Below the pieces are notes generated by a model. That model searched no databases. It worked only from the letters and a program-made list of their open reading frames with translations, and had not been told where the DNA came from. Made by a program: the position numbers and the translations under genes. Positions 13,494 to 19,026 of a DNA stretch of 19,346 nt are shown here, one piece after another. Position 1 is the stretch's first letter. The number at the start of each line of letters is the position of its first letter. This DNA is from an uncultured Actinomycetes bacterium (GTDB taxonomy: Bacteria; Actinomycetota; Thermoleophilia; Solirubrobacterales; Solirubrobacteraceae): contig CALAQT010000294.1 of assembly GCA_937888775.1 (NCBI GenBank), positions 1-19,346 of the forward strand, read 5' to 3'.

Positions 13494-15139
13494 GCGTCGA
13501 GAAGATCCTACGCGCCAGCGGGCCGGTCTGGCGCGTGCGCTGGCGCGACGAACAGGGACAAGCCCGCTCCCGCGTCGTCGGCCGCAAGGCCGACGCGCTC
13601 GCGCTCGACACCGACCTCAAACGCGCCAAGCGCCTTGGCGCCAGCGCCCCTGTCGCCAACCAGCGCGAGACCCTCGCTGAGTTCTCCAAGCTCTGGTGGG
13701 CCAGGCATGCGGCGCCCAACCTCGCGCGCCACACCCGGGAGGGCTACGCCTCCGCGCTCGACGTCCACATCATCCCCCGCCTGGGCAACACCCGCCTACA
13801 GGCGATCAGCACCGAGATGATCAGCGACATGCGCGCCGACATGACCGCCGGCGGCGTCGGCGACCCCGCGACCCGCAAGGTCCTCACCATCCTGCAGTCG
13901 ATCCTCGAGCGCGCCGTCGAATGGCGCCACCTCGACAGCAACCCCGCCCGCCCCGTCCGCAAGCCCAGCCAGCAACGCACCCGAGTCGTCCGCCCGCTGG
14001 CCCCGAAGACGATCGAGGCGATGCGCGCGTACCTGCTCGCAACAGACCGCCAAACCGACGCCACGCTCATCTCCGTCCTCGCCTACGCCGGCCTACGCCC
14101 GGGCGAAGCGATCGGACTGCGCTGGCACGACCTCGGTCAGCGCACGCCCCTGGTCGAGCGCTCCGTCGCGTTCGGCCAGCTCAAATCGACCAAGACCGCG
14201 AGCACGCGCTCGGTCCGCCTGCTCGCCCCCCTCACCGACGACCTACACGCCTGGCGACGCGCCACCGACCGCGACGCCGAGACCGACCTCATCTTCCCCG
14301 CCCCCGACGGCTCACCATGGAACGCCGACCGCGCGCGCAACTGGCGCAAACGCACCTTCGCCGACGCCGCCGAAGCCGCCGGCGCGCCTAACGCCCGCCC
14401 ATACGACTTGCGCCACAGCTACGTCAGCCTCCTGATCGCCCAGGGCGCCACCGTCGTCGAGGTCGCGCGCCAGGCTGGACACGCCCCGACCATGACGCTC
14501 AGCACATACGCGCACCTCTTCGACGAGGACGACGGCGCCGACCACCGCCCGGCCGACGATCAGATCCGCGCGGCCCGCCTCGCAATTGTGTCCCCGGAAG
14601 TGTCCGTTTTGTGTCCGCGCCCGGGACACGACCCGATCCCGAGCAAAGAGAAACCCCGGATTAGCGGGGCTTTCTCAGAGCCGACGCCCGGACTCGAACC
14701 GGGGACCCCTTCATTACGAGCGACGGACCGGTGTTGCGCCCAGTCGTCTCCAGTCGTCATAGACGCTGCAAATCTCGGGAAAACGCGTCTGGGGGCACGA
14801 CTGCACGCAACTACACACGACAACCTGGTGTACCCCTCATGTACCCCCGACCGAGCGGCCGGGCGACCCGATGCATGGCAGCCGGCCCTCCGTCCGGACC
14901 GAAGGCTGCACACCTGCGCACTCAAGCGACGAGACTTCATGACCTCCTCACGATACGGACCGAAGCAGACAGCGCGAACCCGCCACGCCGGCCTTCGAGT
15001 CCGACCGTGCGCTGGCTTGGCGGTGAGCCGGGGCCTCGATTGCTGTATGCGCAGGAACCCGTGCTGGCGGGCCGCCAACCTGCCTGGTCACAGGTCAAGC
15101 ACGAGCGCCAGCGCGTCGTCGATGGCTCGCTGCTCCTGA
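13490..15139 (+). CDS. int: Tyrosine-recombinase integrase whose frame reads through the attachment site
   Basis: The frame is 549 codons, but the conserved integrase covers only about 1-360. An N-terminal arm-binding-like segment (about 1-50, VWRVRWRDEQGQARSR) is followed by a SAM-like core-binding domain (62-145, LAEFSKLWWARH to ILERAVEWRHL) and a catalytic domain with R203 (AYAGLRPGEAIGLRW), R308 in YDLRHS, H331 (AGHA) and nucleophile Y340 (STYAHLF). The first His of the HxxR box is Tyr305, a variant common in actinobacterial integrases. From about codon 367 the frame runs through GTGTCC repeats, the tRNA terminator and the 45-bp tRNA-Thr core (SEPTPGLEPGTPSLR), then 139 codons beyond. That tail is junk-like and depends on what lies next to the core. 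Confidence 0.88.
   Translation: MSVEKILRASGPVWRVRWRDEQGQARSRVVGRKADALALDTDLKRAKRLGASAPVANQRETLAEFSKLWWARHAAPNLARHTREGYASALDVHIIPRLGNTRLQAISTEMISDMRADMTAGGVGDPATRKVLTILQSILERAVEWRHLDSNPARPVRKPSQQRTRVVRPLAPKTIEAMRAYLLATDRQTDATLISVLAYAGLRPGEAIGLRWHDLGQRTPLVERSVAFGQLKSTKTASTRSVRLLAPLTDDLHAWRRATDRDAETDLIFPAPDGSPWNADRARNWRKRTFADAAEAAGAPNARPYDLRHSYVSLLIAQGATVVEVARQAGHAPTMTLSTYAHLFDEDDGADHRPADDQIRAARLAIVSPEVSVLCPRPGHDPIPSKEKPRISGAFSEPTPGLEPGTPSLRATDRCCAQSSPVVIDAANLGKTRLGARLHATTHDNLVYPSCTPDRAAGRPDAWQPALRPDRRLHTCALKRRDFMTSSRYGPKQTARTRHAGLRVRPCAGLAVSRGLDCCMRRNPCWRAANLPGHRSSTSASASSMARCS
14588..14629 (+). repeat. Tandem GTGTCC repeats, putative integrase arm sites of the left element
   Basis: GTGTCC occurs at 14588, 14600 and 14611 (steps 12 and 11 bp), and the inverted GGACAC at 14624-14629. 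They lie about 60 bp left of the 45-bp core and inside the end of the int frame. A roughly one-turn period near the core is typical of arm-type sites bound by integrase N-terminal domains. Confidence 0.5.
14648..14676 (-). terminator. tRNA-Thr terminator copy 1
   Basis: The stem CCCCG (14654-14658) pairs with CGGGG (14665-14669) around a 6-nt loop, extended by GAGAAA (14648-14653) pairing with TTTCTC (14671-14676). It lies directly 3' of the minus-strand tRNA fragment. The minus-strand reading ends CGGGG-TTTCTCTTT, an intrinsic terminator. Confidence 0.7.
14676..14720 (-). other. Attachment core copy 1: 3' half of tRNA-Thr(CGU)
   Basis: The 45 bp are identical to 18982-19026. On the minus strand they read anticodon loop CTCGTAA (anticodon CGT), T-arm CCCGG-TTCGAGT-CCGGG and acceptor strand CGTCGGC plus T. 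The 5' half is absent: the bases to the right do not pair with the 39-43 strand. The identity stops exactly at the anticodon loop, the usual crossover position of tRNA-targeting tyrosine integrases. Confidence 0.85.
14721..15087. other. Left end of the middle element, no gene
   Basis: This interval holds the putative right-arm repeats (14803-14847) and is then unremarkable. The integrase frame continues across it by chance. No VapC C-terminal half is found here on the minus strand. Confidence 0.5.
14803..14847 (+). repeat. Putative arm sites, left end of the middle element
   Basis: GCACGCAAC (14803-14811), then TGTACCCC at 14829-14836 and 14840-14847, an 11-bp step, followed by CCGACCG. The second repeat lies about 120 bp right of the core. 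The same order and orientation recurs at 18858-18910 at the other end. Confidence 0.55.
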
Positions 15140-15402
15140 GCACTCAGACAACCAGCGAGCTCACCGAGGCGCTCGGTGTCCACGGCGCGCAACTGCTCGA
15201 CGAGCACACGCGTGCGTTCGCCCGCGAGCTGGATCTCGGGCCGGAACGTCGCCGGCGCGGCGCCGCGAGAGGTCGGTGCGACGATCGCGGTCGAGAGACC
15301 AAGCAGTTGATCTGCCTGAACGATCACGCCGTACCGCGGACCCGCTTGCTCTCGGCCGCGCCGCGCAGGCAGACGCACGCGGTACACGTCGCCGCGGATC
15401 AC
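15088..15402 (-). CDS. mazF: MazF/PemK-family endoribonuclease toxin
   Basis: 104 residues, normal length. MIRGDVYRVRLP, then GREQAGPRYGVIVQADQL, and TAIVAPTSRGAAPATFRPEI match the MazF core beta-barrel; the Arg in the GxxRyGVIVQ loop and the Thr-Ser of APTS are the usual catalytic and binding residues. The helix EQLRAVDTERLGELAG is also typical. These toxins cut mRNA or tRNA at short motifs; the specificity here is unknown. The ATG at 15402 overlaps the antitoxin stop (ATGA). The gene is intact. Confidence 0.92.
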   Translation of the reverse strand: MIRGDVYRVRLPARRGREQAGPRYGVIVQADQLLGLSTAIVAPTSRGAAPATFRPEIQLAGERTRVLVEQLRAVDTERLGELAGCLSAQEQRAIDDALALVLDL

Positions 15403-15647
15403 TCCGGCCAGTCCGCCGCGACAGCGTCCATGTCCGCCATCACTGCCCGCCGCTCAGCCGTATCGACCGGGTCAGCAGCCAGACGGCTCACCTCAGCGGC
15501 CAGCGCCGAGCGCTGAGCGCGACGGCGACCGGCTTCGAGCAACGCGGTACGCACCGCCTCAGACTCGTTACGGCCCTCCAGCATCAGGATCGACAAGGCT
15601 CGCTCGGATTCCTCGTCCAATCGCGCTCGAACAACCCTCGATGCCAT
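15399..15647 (-). CDS. mazE: Ribbon-helix-helix MazE-type antitoxin
   Basis: 82 residues from ATG 15647. It has the ribbon-helix-helix signature ASRVVRARLDEESERALSILMLEGRNESEAVRTALLEAG (about 2-41), then a basic, Ala-rich helical tail (RRRAQRSALAAEVSRLAADPVDTAERRAVMADMDAVAADWPE) that would occupy the MazF groove. The open frame continues upstream into a vapC remnant, but the RHH fold and the palindromic operator 9 bp upstream fix the start at 15647. The stop overlaps mazF. Confidence 0.88.
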   Translation of the reverse strand: MASRVVRARLDEESERALSILMLEGRNESEAVRTALLEAGRRRAQRSALAAEVSRLAADPVDTAERRAVMADMDAVAADWPE

Positions 15648-15655
15648 GCCGGGAT

Positions 15656-15676
15656 TGTGGCACACACTGTGCCACA
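15656..15676. promoter_or_regulatory. Palindromic operator of mazEF
   Basis: Perfect 9-bp inverted repeat TGTGGCACA (15656-15664) and TGTGCCACA (15668-15676) with a 3-bp spacer, 9 bp upstream of the mazE ATG. It is probably bound by the RHH antitoxin, giving autorepression. Confidence 0.7.
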
Positions 15677-15691
15677 CTGCACGAGAGCCCG

Positions 15692-15839
15692 ACACAGCGG
15701 CTGCGACCACCTCGGCGTAGAAGTGCTCCGGGACCCAGCCCTCGGCTTCAGCTGGGAGCAGCTTCGCGAGCGCGGCGCCGCGGCGAGTGCCAGCGACCAT
15801 CTCGACTCCGGCGGACGCGTCGATGACGACCGCGGTCAC
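15692..15839 (-). pseudogene. vapC 5' fragment interrupted by mazEF
   Basis: About 49 residues of a PIN toxin N-terminus: VVIDASAGVEMVAGTRRGAALAKLLPAEAEGWVPEHFYAEV. It retains the first catalytic Asp and the helix ending in AEV. The GTG at 15839 overlaps the upstream antitoxin stop (GTGA), as in an intact vapBC operon. After about residue 49 the frame leaves the family and runs, still open, into mazE. The remaining two thirds of the toxin, including the later acidic residues, are missing, so it cannot be active. Confidence 0.8.
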
Positions 15840-16021
15840 GCGTTCGCGTCGACGCGCAGAGCGCGTAGTACCTCGGCGGCGTCCAGGCTGTCAATCTCTG
15901 GCTCGGGAGCGGCGAGCAACTCGTCGACGAACGCGCGGAACGCTTCGGGCGAGCAGTCCTCGTCCGGGTTGGTGAGAACGACACCGGAGTTGGGCGGTAG
16001 GTCTGCCGGTAGGCGAGGCAT
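15836..16021 (-). CDS. Orphaned VapB-type antitoxin
   Basis: 61 residues: MPRLPADLPPNSGVVLTNPDE, then DCSPEAFRAFVDELLAAPEPEIDSLDAAEVLRALRVDANA. It is acidic and short, with the position and GTGA overlap expected of a VapC partner, although I recognise no named DNA-binding fold. No SD precedes ATG 16021. TACGAT six bases upstream is a good -10 box, so the mRNA is probably leaderless. Its toxin is truncated, so it may persist as an orphan antitoxin or regulator. Confidence 0.65.
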   Translation of the reverse strand: MPRLPADLPPNSGVVLTNPDEDCSPEAFRAFVDELLAAPEPEIDSLDAAEVLRALRVDANA

Positions 16022-16296
16022 AAGGGAATCGTACCGAGCGCCTGGGTACCGAGCGCCTGCTCACCGCGCGTTGCAAGACGCTCACTGGCGCTGGCGGGAT
16101 GCGCGTTCTGCCAGGAAAGCGAGCCGCGAGAGCCGCCGATCAGACTGCCTTTGGTCCTCACAAGCAGGCATCTCGATTCGTGTCGACGAGACGGTTGCTC
16201 GGCGCGGGGAACCAGAGGCGCCGCAAGGCTCGAGCGTCCGGCGGCGGAGTGGTGGTACCGGCGGAGAGCAGAACTCCGTCGGGGGTTCGGCCCCTG
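16022..16296. other. Intergenic stretch with a 14-bp tandem direct repeat
   Basis: GTACCGAGCGCCTG occurs at 16031-16044 and 16046-16059 (period 15), overlapping the -10 region of the vapB-like gene, so it may be an operator. The remainder to 16296 shows no gene; it probably holds the ends of two convergent-in-tandem minus-strand units. Confidence 0.45.
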
Positions 16297-17448
16297 CTAT
16301 GGGTCGCGTTGCCGGGCGAAGCCGCCGCTGGATGTGAGTGGTGTTCGCTGGGCGAGCTGGGGTAGGTAGTCGTCGAGGAATATGCGGGCGACTAGTTCCT
16401 GGCGTGAGGAAACGCCGGTCTTTTCGAACAGGTTCTTGATGTGATCCTGGACGGTGTAGGGCGAGAGCACGAGCCTGGTGGCGATCTCGGGGTTGGTGAG
16501 GCCGTGGGCGAGCAGGGTCGCGATCTCGCGCTCGCGCGCGGTGACGCCGTGCGCTTCGAGGCGGATGGCGGTCGTCTGGGGGCTGGCGGTGCGTTCGAGC
16601 ACGATCGCGACGCGGCCGTCGGCGCCCCCCTCGGGCAGGGAGGCGTGCAGCGTGATCCAGCCGGACGGGCTCGGGACCGCCACGGTGTCGGGCTGCCGAT
16701 CCGGGTCGTGTGACCGGCCGCGGGTGAACCCGGCGAGCGCCAGTACCGGGCTGGGGACCGTTGCGAGCGCCGGACTGCGCATCGCAGCGAGGAGCTCTTG
16801 GGCAGGCGGGGTGATCAGCTCTACGTCGTTGCTGGGGCCGAGCACGACGAGTCCCGGAGCGCTGCCGTCCCCTGTCTGGCGCGCAGCGTCGAAGCGAATC
16901 GAGGTGCGAATCCCATCGGCGATCGCCGCGGTGATGCTCGCGAGTACGACGGCGTCGTCGGCGGTGAAGTCCCGCCCGTGCTCGCGGCGGGCGATGTGGA
17001 CCGCGCCCCAGCACCGTCCACGATTGACGAACGCTGCGCGCAGCTCGAACGGGATCCCCGCTGGCGCGAGCACGTCGCGGTAGCGGGCGCTGCGCTCGGG
17101 ACGCCCCTTGGCCGCTTGGCTAAGGATCCCGACCGGAACCCGGCGCGCCGCGAGGCTCGCGAACGTGTTGAGGTCCGTGACGAAATACTCGCTGGCGACG
17201 ATGCCCGCGCCCGCATCCGCCGCCGCCTGAGGTGTGAACACGCCCTCGCTGATCAGCTCCTGCGGCGCGTCGCTGGTCATCAGTCCCGTTTGCGGATCGA
17301 GCGTATGCCAGCACGTCGCGTCGCAGTCGATCACCCGCCGCAGCCGCGCCGCGACCTCGCCGAAGTACTGCTCACGCGGCAACGCCCGGCGCCCGAGTAG
17401 CGCCACGTCGTCAATCAGCCGCTCCACGACCCAGCGTCCTGCGGGCAT
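16297..17448 (-). CDS. LuxR-type regulator with GAF-like sensor domain
   Basis: 383 residues from ATG 17448 (a TTG directly before it is in frame). The N-terminal part, about 20-180 (ALPREQYFGEVAARLRRVIDCDATCWHTLDPQTG, RCWGAVHIARREHGRDFTADDAVVLASITAAIADGIR), looks like a GAF ligand-binding domain. The C-terminal LuxR DNA-binding domain is complete: GVTAREREIATLLAHGLTNPEIATRLVLSPYTVQDHIKNLFEKTGVSSRQELVARIF (about 305-361). It has no receiver domain, so it is a one-component sensor. It is divergent from the cupin and NTF2-like genes across about 130 bp, which are its most likely targets. The ligand is unknown. Confidence 0.9.
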   Translation of the reverse strand: MPAGRWVVERLIDDVALLGRRALPREQYFGEVAARLRRVIDCDATCWHTLDPQTGLMTSDAPQELISEGVFTPQAAADAGAGIVASEYFVTDLNTFASLAARRVPVGILSQAAKGRPERSARYRDVLAPAGIPFELRAAFVNRGRCWGAVHIARREHGRDFTADDAVVLASITAAIADGIRTSIRFDAARQTGDGSAPGLVVLGPSNDVELITPPAQELLAAMRSPALATVPSPVLALAGFTRGRSHDPDRQPDTVAVPSPSGWITLHASLPEGGADGRVAIVLERTASPQTTAIRLEAHGVTAREREIATLLAHGLTNPEIATRLVLSPYTVQDHIKNLFEKTGVSSRQELVARIFLDDYLPQLAQRTPLTSSGGFARQRDP

Positions 17449-17581
17449 CAACCGAGTATGACCCGTTCGTAGCCGGGGTGTCGACGTCGCACACGAAATA
17501 TCCCCGCAATCGAGGGATCGACAACCGAACGCCGTCAGAGCACGCTACCTCCCGACAAGCAAACGCCCAAGGAGGCACCCG

Positions 17582-18019
17582 ATGACAACCGACACGACAC
17601 AAACGCCAAGCGGCACCGACTCGGTGAGCGAGCCCTCCGCGGTGGCACCGATCGCGCTCAGCGCCGGTGAGGGCGAGGCGCTGTGGTTCCTGGGCCAGCT
17701 CGTGACGATCAAGTCCTCGAGCGAATCGACCGCCGGGCGCGTCGGCGTCACGGAAACGCTGGCCCCGCGCGGCAGCGGCTCGCCGCTGCACGTCCACCAC
17801 AACGAAGACGAGTGGTTCTACGTGATCGAGGGCGAGCTGACCTTCTGGGTCGGAGGGCAGGTCATCACCGCGCCCGCCGGATCGTTCGTCTACGGCCCCC
17901 GAGAGGTCCCGCACACGTTCATTGTCAGCTCCGAGCAGGCGCGGTTCCTGCTGGTGGTCGAGCCGGCGGCTTTGAGAGCTTCGTCCGTGCGCTCGGGCAG
18001 CCCGCCCAGGAACTCGTGA
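17582..18019 (+). CDS. Cupin-domain protein, frameshifted near its C-terminus
   Basis: As read, 145 residues. The cupin metal motif is intact: LHVHHNEDEWFYVIEG with H70, H72 and E77, and the later H111 in VPHTF; the second motif is APAGSFVYGPREVPH. A strong SD (AAGGAGG, 7 nt) precedes ATG 17582. After VVEPA the frame runs into a short nonsense tail (ALRASSVRSG) and stops at 18019. A neighbouring frame continues with family-like sequence (GFESFVRALGQPAQELVIPAP) to 18120. One missing G at about 17968 explains this. The intact product would have been about 179 residues, a single-domain cupin of unknown substrate. It is divergent from the LuxR regulator. Confidence 0.85.
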   Translation: MTTDTTQTPSGTDSVSEPSAVAPIALSAGEGEALWFLGQLVTIKSSSESTAGRVGVTETLAPRGSGSPLHVHHNEDEWFYVIEGELTFWVGGQVITAPAGSFVYGPREVPHTFIVSSEQARFLLVVEPAALRASSVRSGSPPRNS

Positions 18020-18120
18020 TCCCGGCGCCCGCGACCGAACCGCCCGACGTCGCGGCGATGGCCGCGCTCGCCGCCGAGTACGGCATCGAGATCCTCGGCC
18101 CGCCCGGCATCCCCGCCTGA
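17969..18120 (+). pseudogene. Out-of-frame C-terminal part of the cupin gene
   Basis: About 50 codons in the frame one base off the upstream cupin: GFESFVRALGQPAQELVIPAP, then PPDVAAMAALAAEYGIEILGPPGIPA and a stop at 18120. This is the normal tail of this cupin type (Ala-rich helix with AAEYGIEILGPPG). A one-base deletion in CCGGCGGC, or a sequencing error, separates it from the main gene. Confidence 0.75.
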
Positions 18121-18180
18121 CCGTCGCCCCCAGGCACCCCGCCTGATCGTTCCCACGCCAAACCCGACATGGAGACCCTG

Positions 18181-18597
18181 ATGACCGCACGAGCAGCCCA
18201 GCTGGAAAACCTCGACCGCACACGCGATGCCCACGTCGCCGCGCTCAACACAAACGACGCGGACGCCTGGGTGGCGTGCTTCGCCCCCGACGCCGTGCAG
18301 ATGCCCCCGAACGACCCGCCGAACATCGGCACCGATCACATCCGGGCGTGGTCCAGCGGCATGCTCGCCGCCTTCCGCGCGGAGTTCTCCCTCGACATCG
18401 ACGAGGTCGAGCTCGCGGGCGACGACTGGGCCTTCGAGCGCGGCACGTACACGATCGCCCTCACCCCAAAGGCCGGCGGAACACCGATCCGCGACACCGG
18501 CAAGTACCTGACGATCTACCGACGGCAGACCGATCACTCGTGGCTGATTGCCCGCGACATCTGGAACAGCAACAACCCACTACCCGGTCAAGCGTAG
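18181..18597 (+). CDS. NTF2-like (SnoaL/DUF4440-type) protein
   Basis: About 138 residues from ATG 18181, preferred over ATG 18169 because GGAGA lies 6 nt before it and nothing precedes the upstream ATG. The fold reads LDRTRDAHVAALNTNDADAWVACFAPDAVQMPPNDP, then GTDHIRAWSSGMLAAF, WAFERGTYTIALTPKAGG and DTGKYLTIYRRQTDHSWLIARDIWNSNNP. This is the cone-shaped alpha/beta barrel used by ketosteroid-isomerase-like enzymes and stress proteins. It lies 60 bp after the cupin gene on the same strand, probably co-transcribed and under the divergent LuxR regulator. The substrate is unknown. Confidence 0.85.
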   Translation: MTARAAQLENLDRTRDAHVAALNTNDADAWVACFAPDAVQMPPNDPPNIGTDHIRAWSSGMLAAFRAEFSLDIDEVELAGDDWAFERGTYTIALTPKAGGTPIRDTGKYLTIYRRQTDHSWLIARDIWNSNNPLPGQA

Positions 18598-18643
18598 ACG
18601 CGGGCTCTGACAATTCCCGACCCAGCGAGAAAGCCCCCGAACC

Positions 18644-18659
18644 GCACTGCAAACAGTGC
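18644..18659 (+). terminator. Short hairpin after the NTF2-like gene
   Basis: GCACTG (18644-18649) and CAGTGC (18654-18659), 4-nt loop, about 45 bases after the stop; AGTCTTCC follows. A weak intrinsic terminator is possible. Confidence 0.35.
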
Positions 18660-18857
18660 AGTCTTCCGCCGAACGGCGAACCCTCACCCAGCCGCCCGCG
18701 ACGAGTACCGCGTCCGCACCAAAGCAGGTCTGTGACCCCAGGTTGGGTCGTGTCCCTGGATCTCGCCAGAACCGGGCCTGAAGTGCTTGCGGGCAGTTCG
18801 CAAACGATCTGCTCAGTGCCGTTCGGGCTGACGTTCGCGCCGAGGCACGCGTCGACC

Positions 18858-18910
18858 GCACGCAACAGAACGCAACCCTGAACGGAGCCTCGTGTACCCC
18901 CGTGTACCCT
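18858..18910 (+). repeat. Putative arm sites, right end of the middle element
   Basis: GCACGCAAC (18858-18866), then TGTACCCC at 18893-18900 and TGTACCCT at 18903-18910, a 10-bp step, followed by CGGACCG. The last repeat is 71 bp left of the second core. The order and orientation match the block at 14803-14847. Confidence 0.55.
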
Positions 18911-18950
18911 CGGACCGCGGTTCTGACCACTGACGCCGTGGCCCCATCGA

Positions 18951-18980
18951 GCAAAAACCTGCGATTTAGCAGGGCTTTCT
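18951..18980 (-). terminator. tRNA-Thr terminator copy 2
   Basis: CCTGC (18958-18962) pairs with GCAGG (18969-18973) around a 6-nt loop. On the minus strand it is followed by TTTTT, a standard intrinsic terminator. It occupies the same place relative to the core as the hairpin at 14648-14676, with paired base changes in the stem. Confidence 0.72.
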
Positions 18981-18981
18981 C

Positions 18982-19026
18982 CAGAGCCGACGCCCGGACT
19001 CGAACCGGGGACCCCTTCATTACGAG
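18982..19026 (-). other. Attachment core copy 2: 3' half of tRNA-Thr(CGU)
   Basis: 45 bp identical to copy 1. The bases to the right (TTCTGAGCG) do not complete the anticodon stem, so the intact tRNA gene is not here. Another element therefore probably lies between this copy and the real tRNA-Thr gene. Confidence 0.85.

Larger units (their letters stand above)
18660..18981. other. Right end of the middle element, no gene
   Basis: No gene is supported. The interval holds the putative left-arm repeats (18858-18910) and the second tRNA terminator copy. Frames crossing it on the minus strand derive from the tRNA 3' sequence. Confidence 0.5.
14676..19026. mobile_element. 4.3-kb cis-mobilizable element (CIME-like) between two tRNA-Thr att copies
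   Basis: It is bounded by perfect 45-bp direct repeats of the tRNA-Thr 3' half. Both inner flanks carry GCACGCAAC followed by tandem TGTACCCC, so the two ends belong to one element. The cargo is mazEF within a vapBC remnant, a LuxR regulator, a frameshifted cupin and an NTF2-like protein. There is no integrase, excisionase or replication gene, so movement would need an integrase in trans, perhaps the one encoded just to the left or one beyond the right edge. Confidence 0.65.

Noticed and set aside
13696..14391. Arg/Pro/His-rich plus-strand frame within int
   Set aside because: Out-of-frame reading of the integrase gene.
14676..14720. Intact tRNA-Thr gene at the core
   Set aside because: Only the anticodon loop and 3' half are present; neighbouring bases cannot form the D-arm, anticodon stem or acceptor stem. 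The same holds for 18982-19026.
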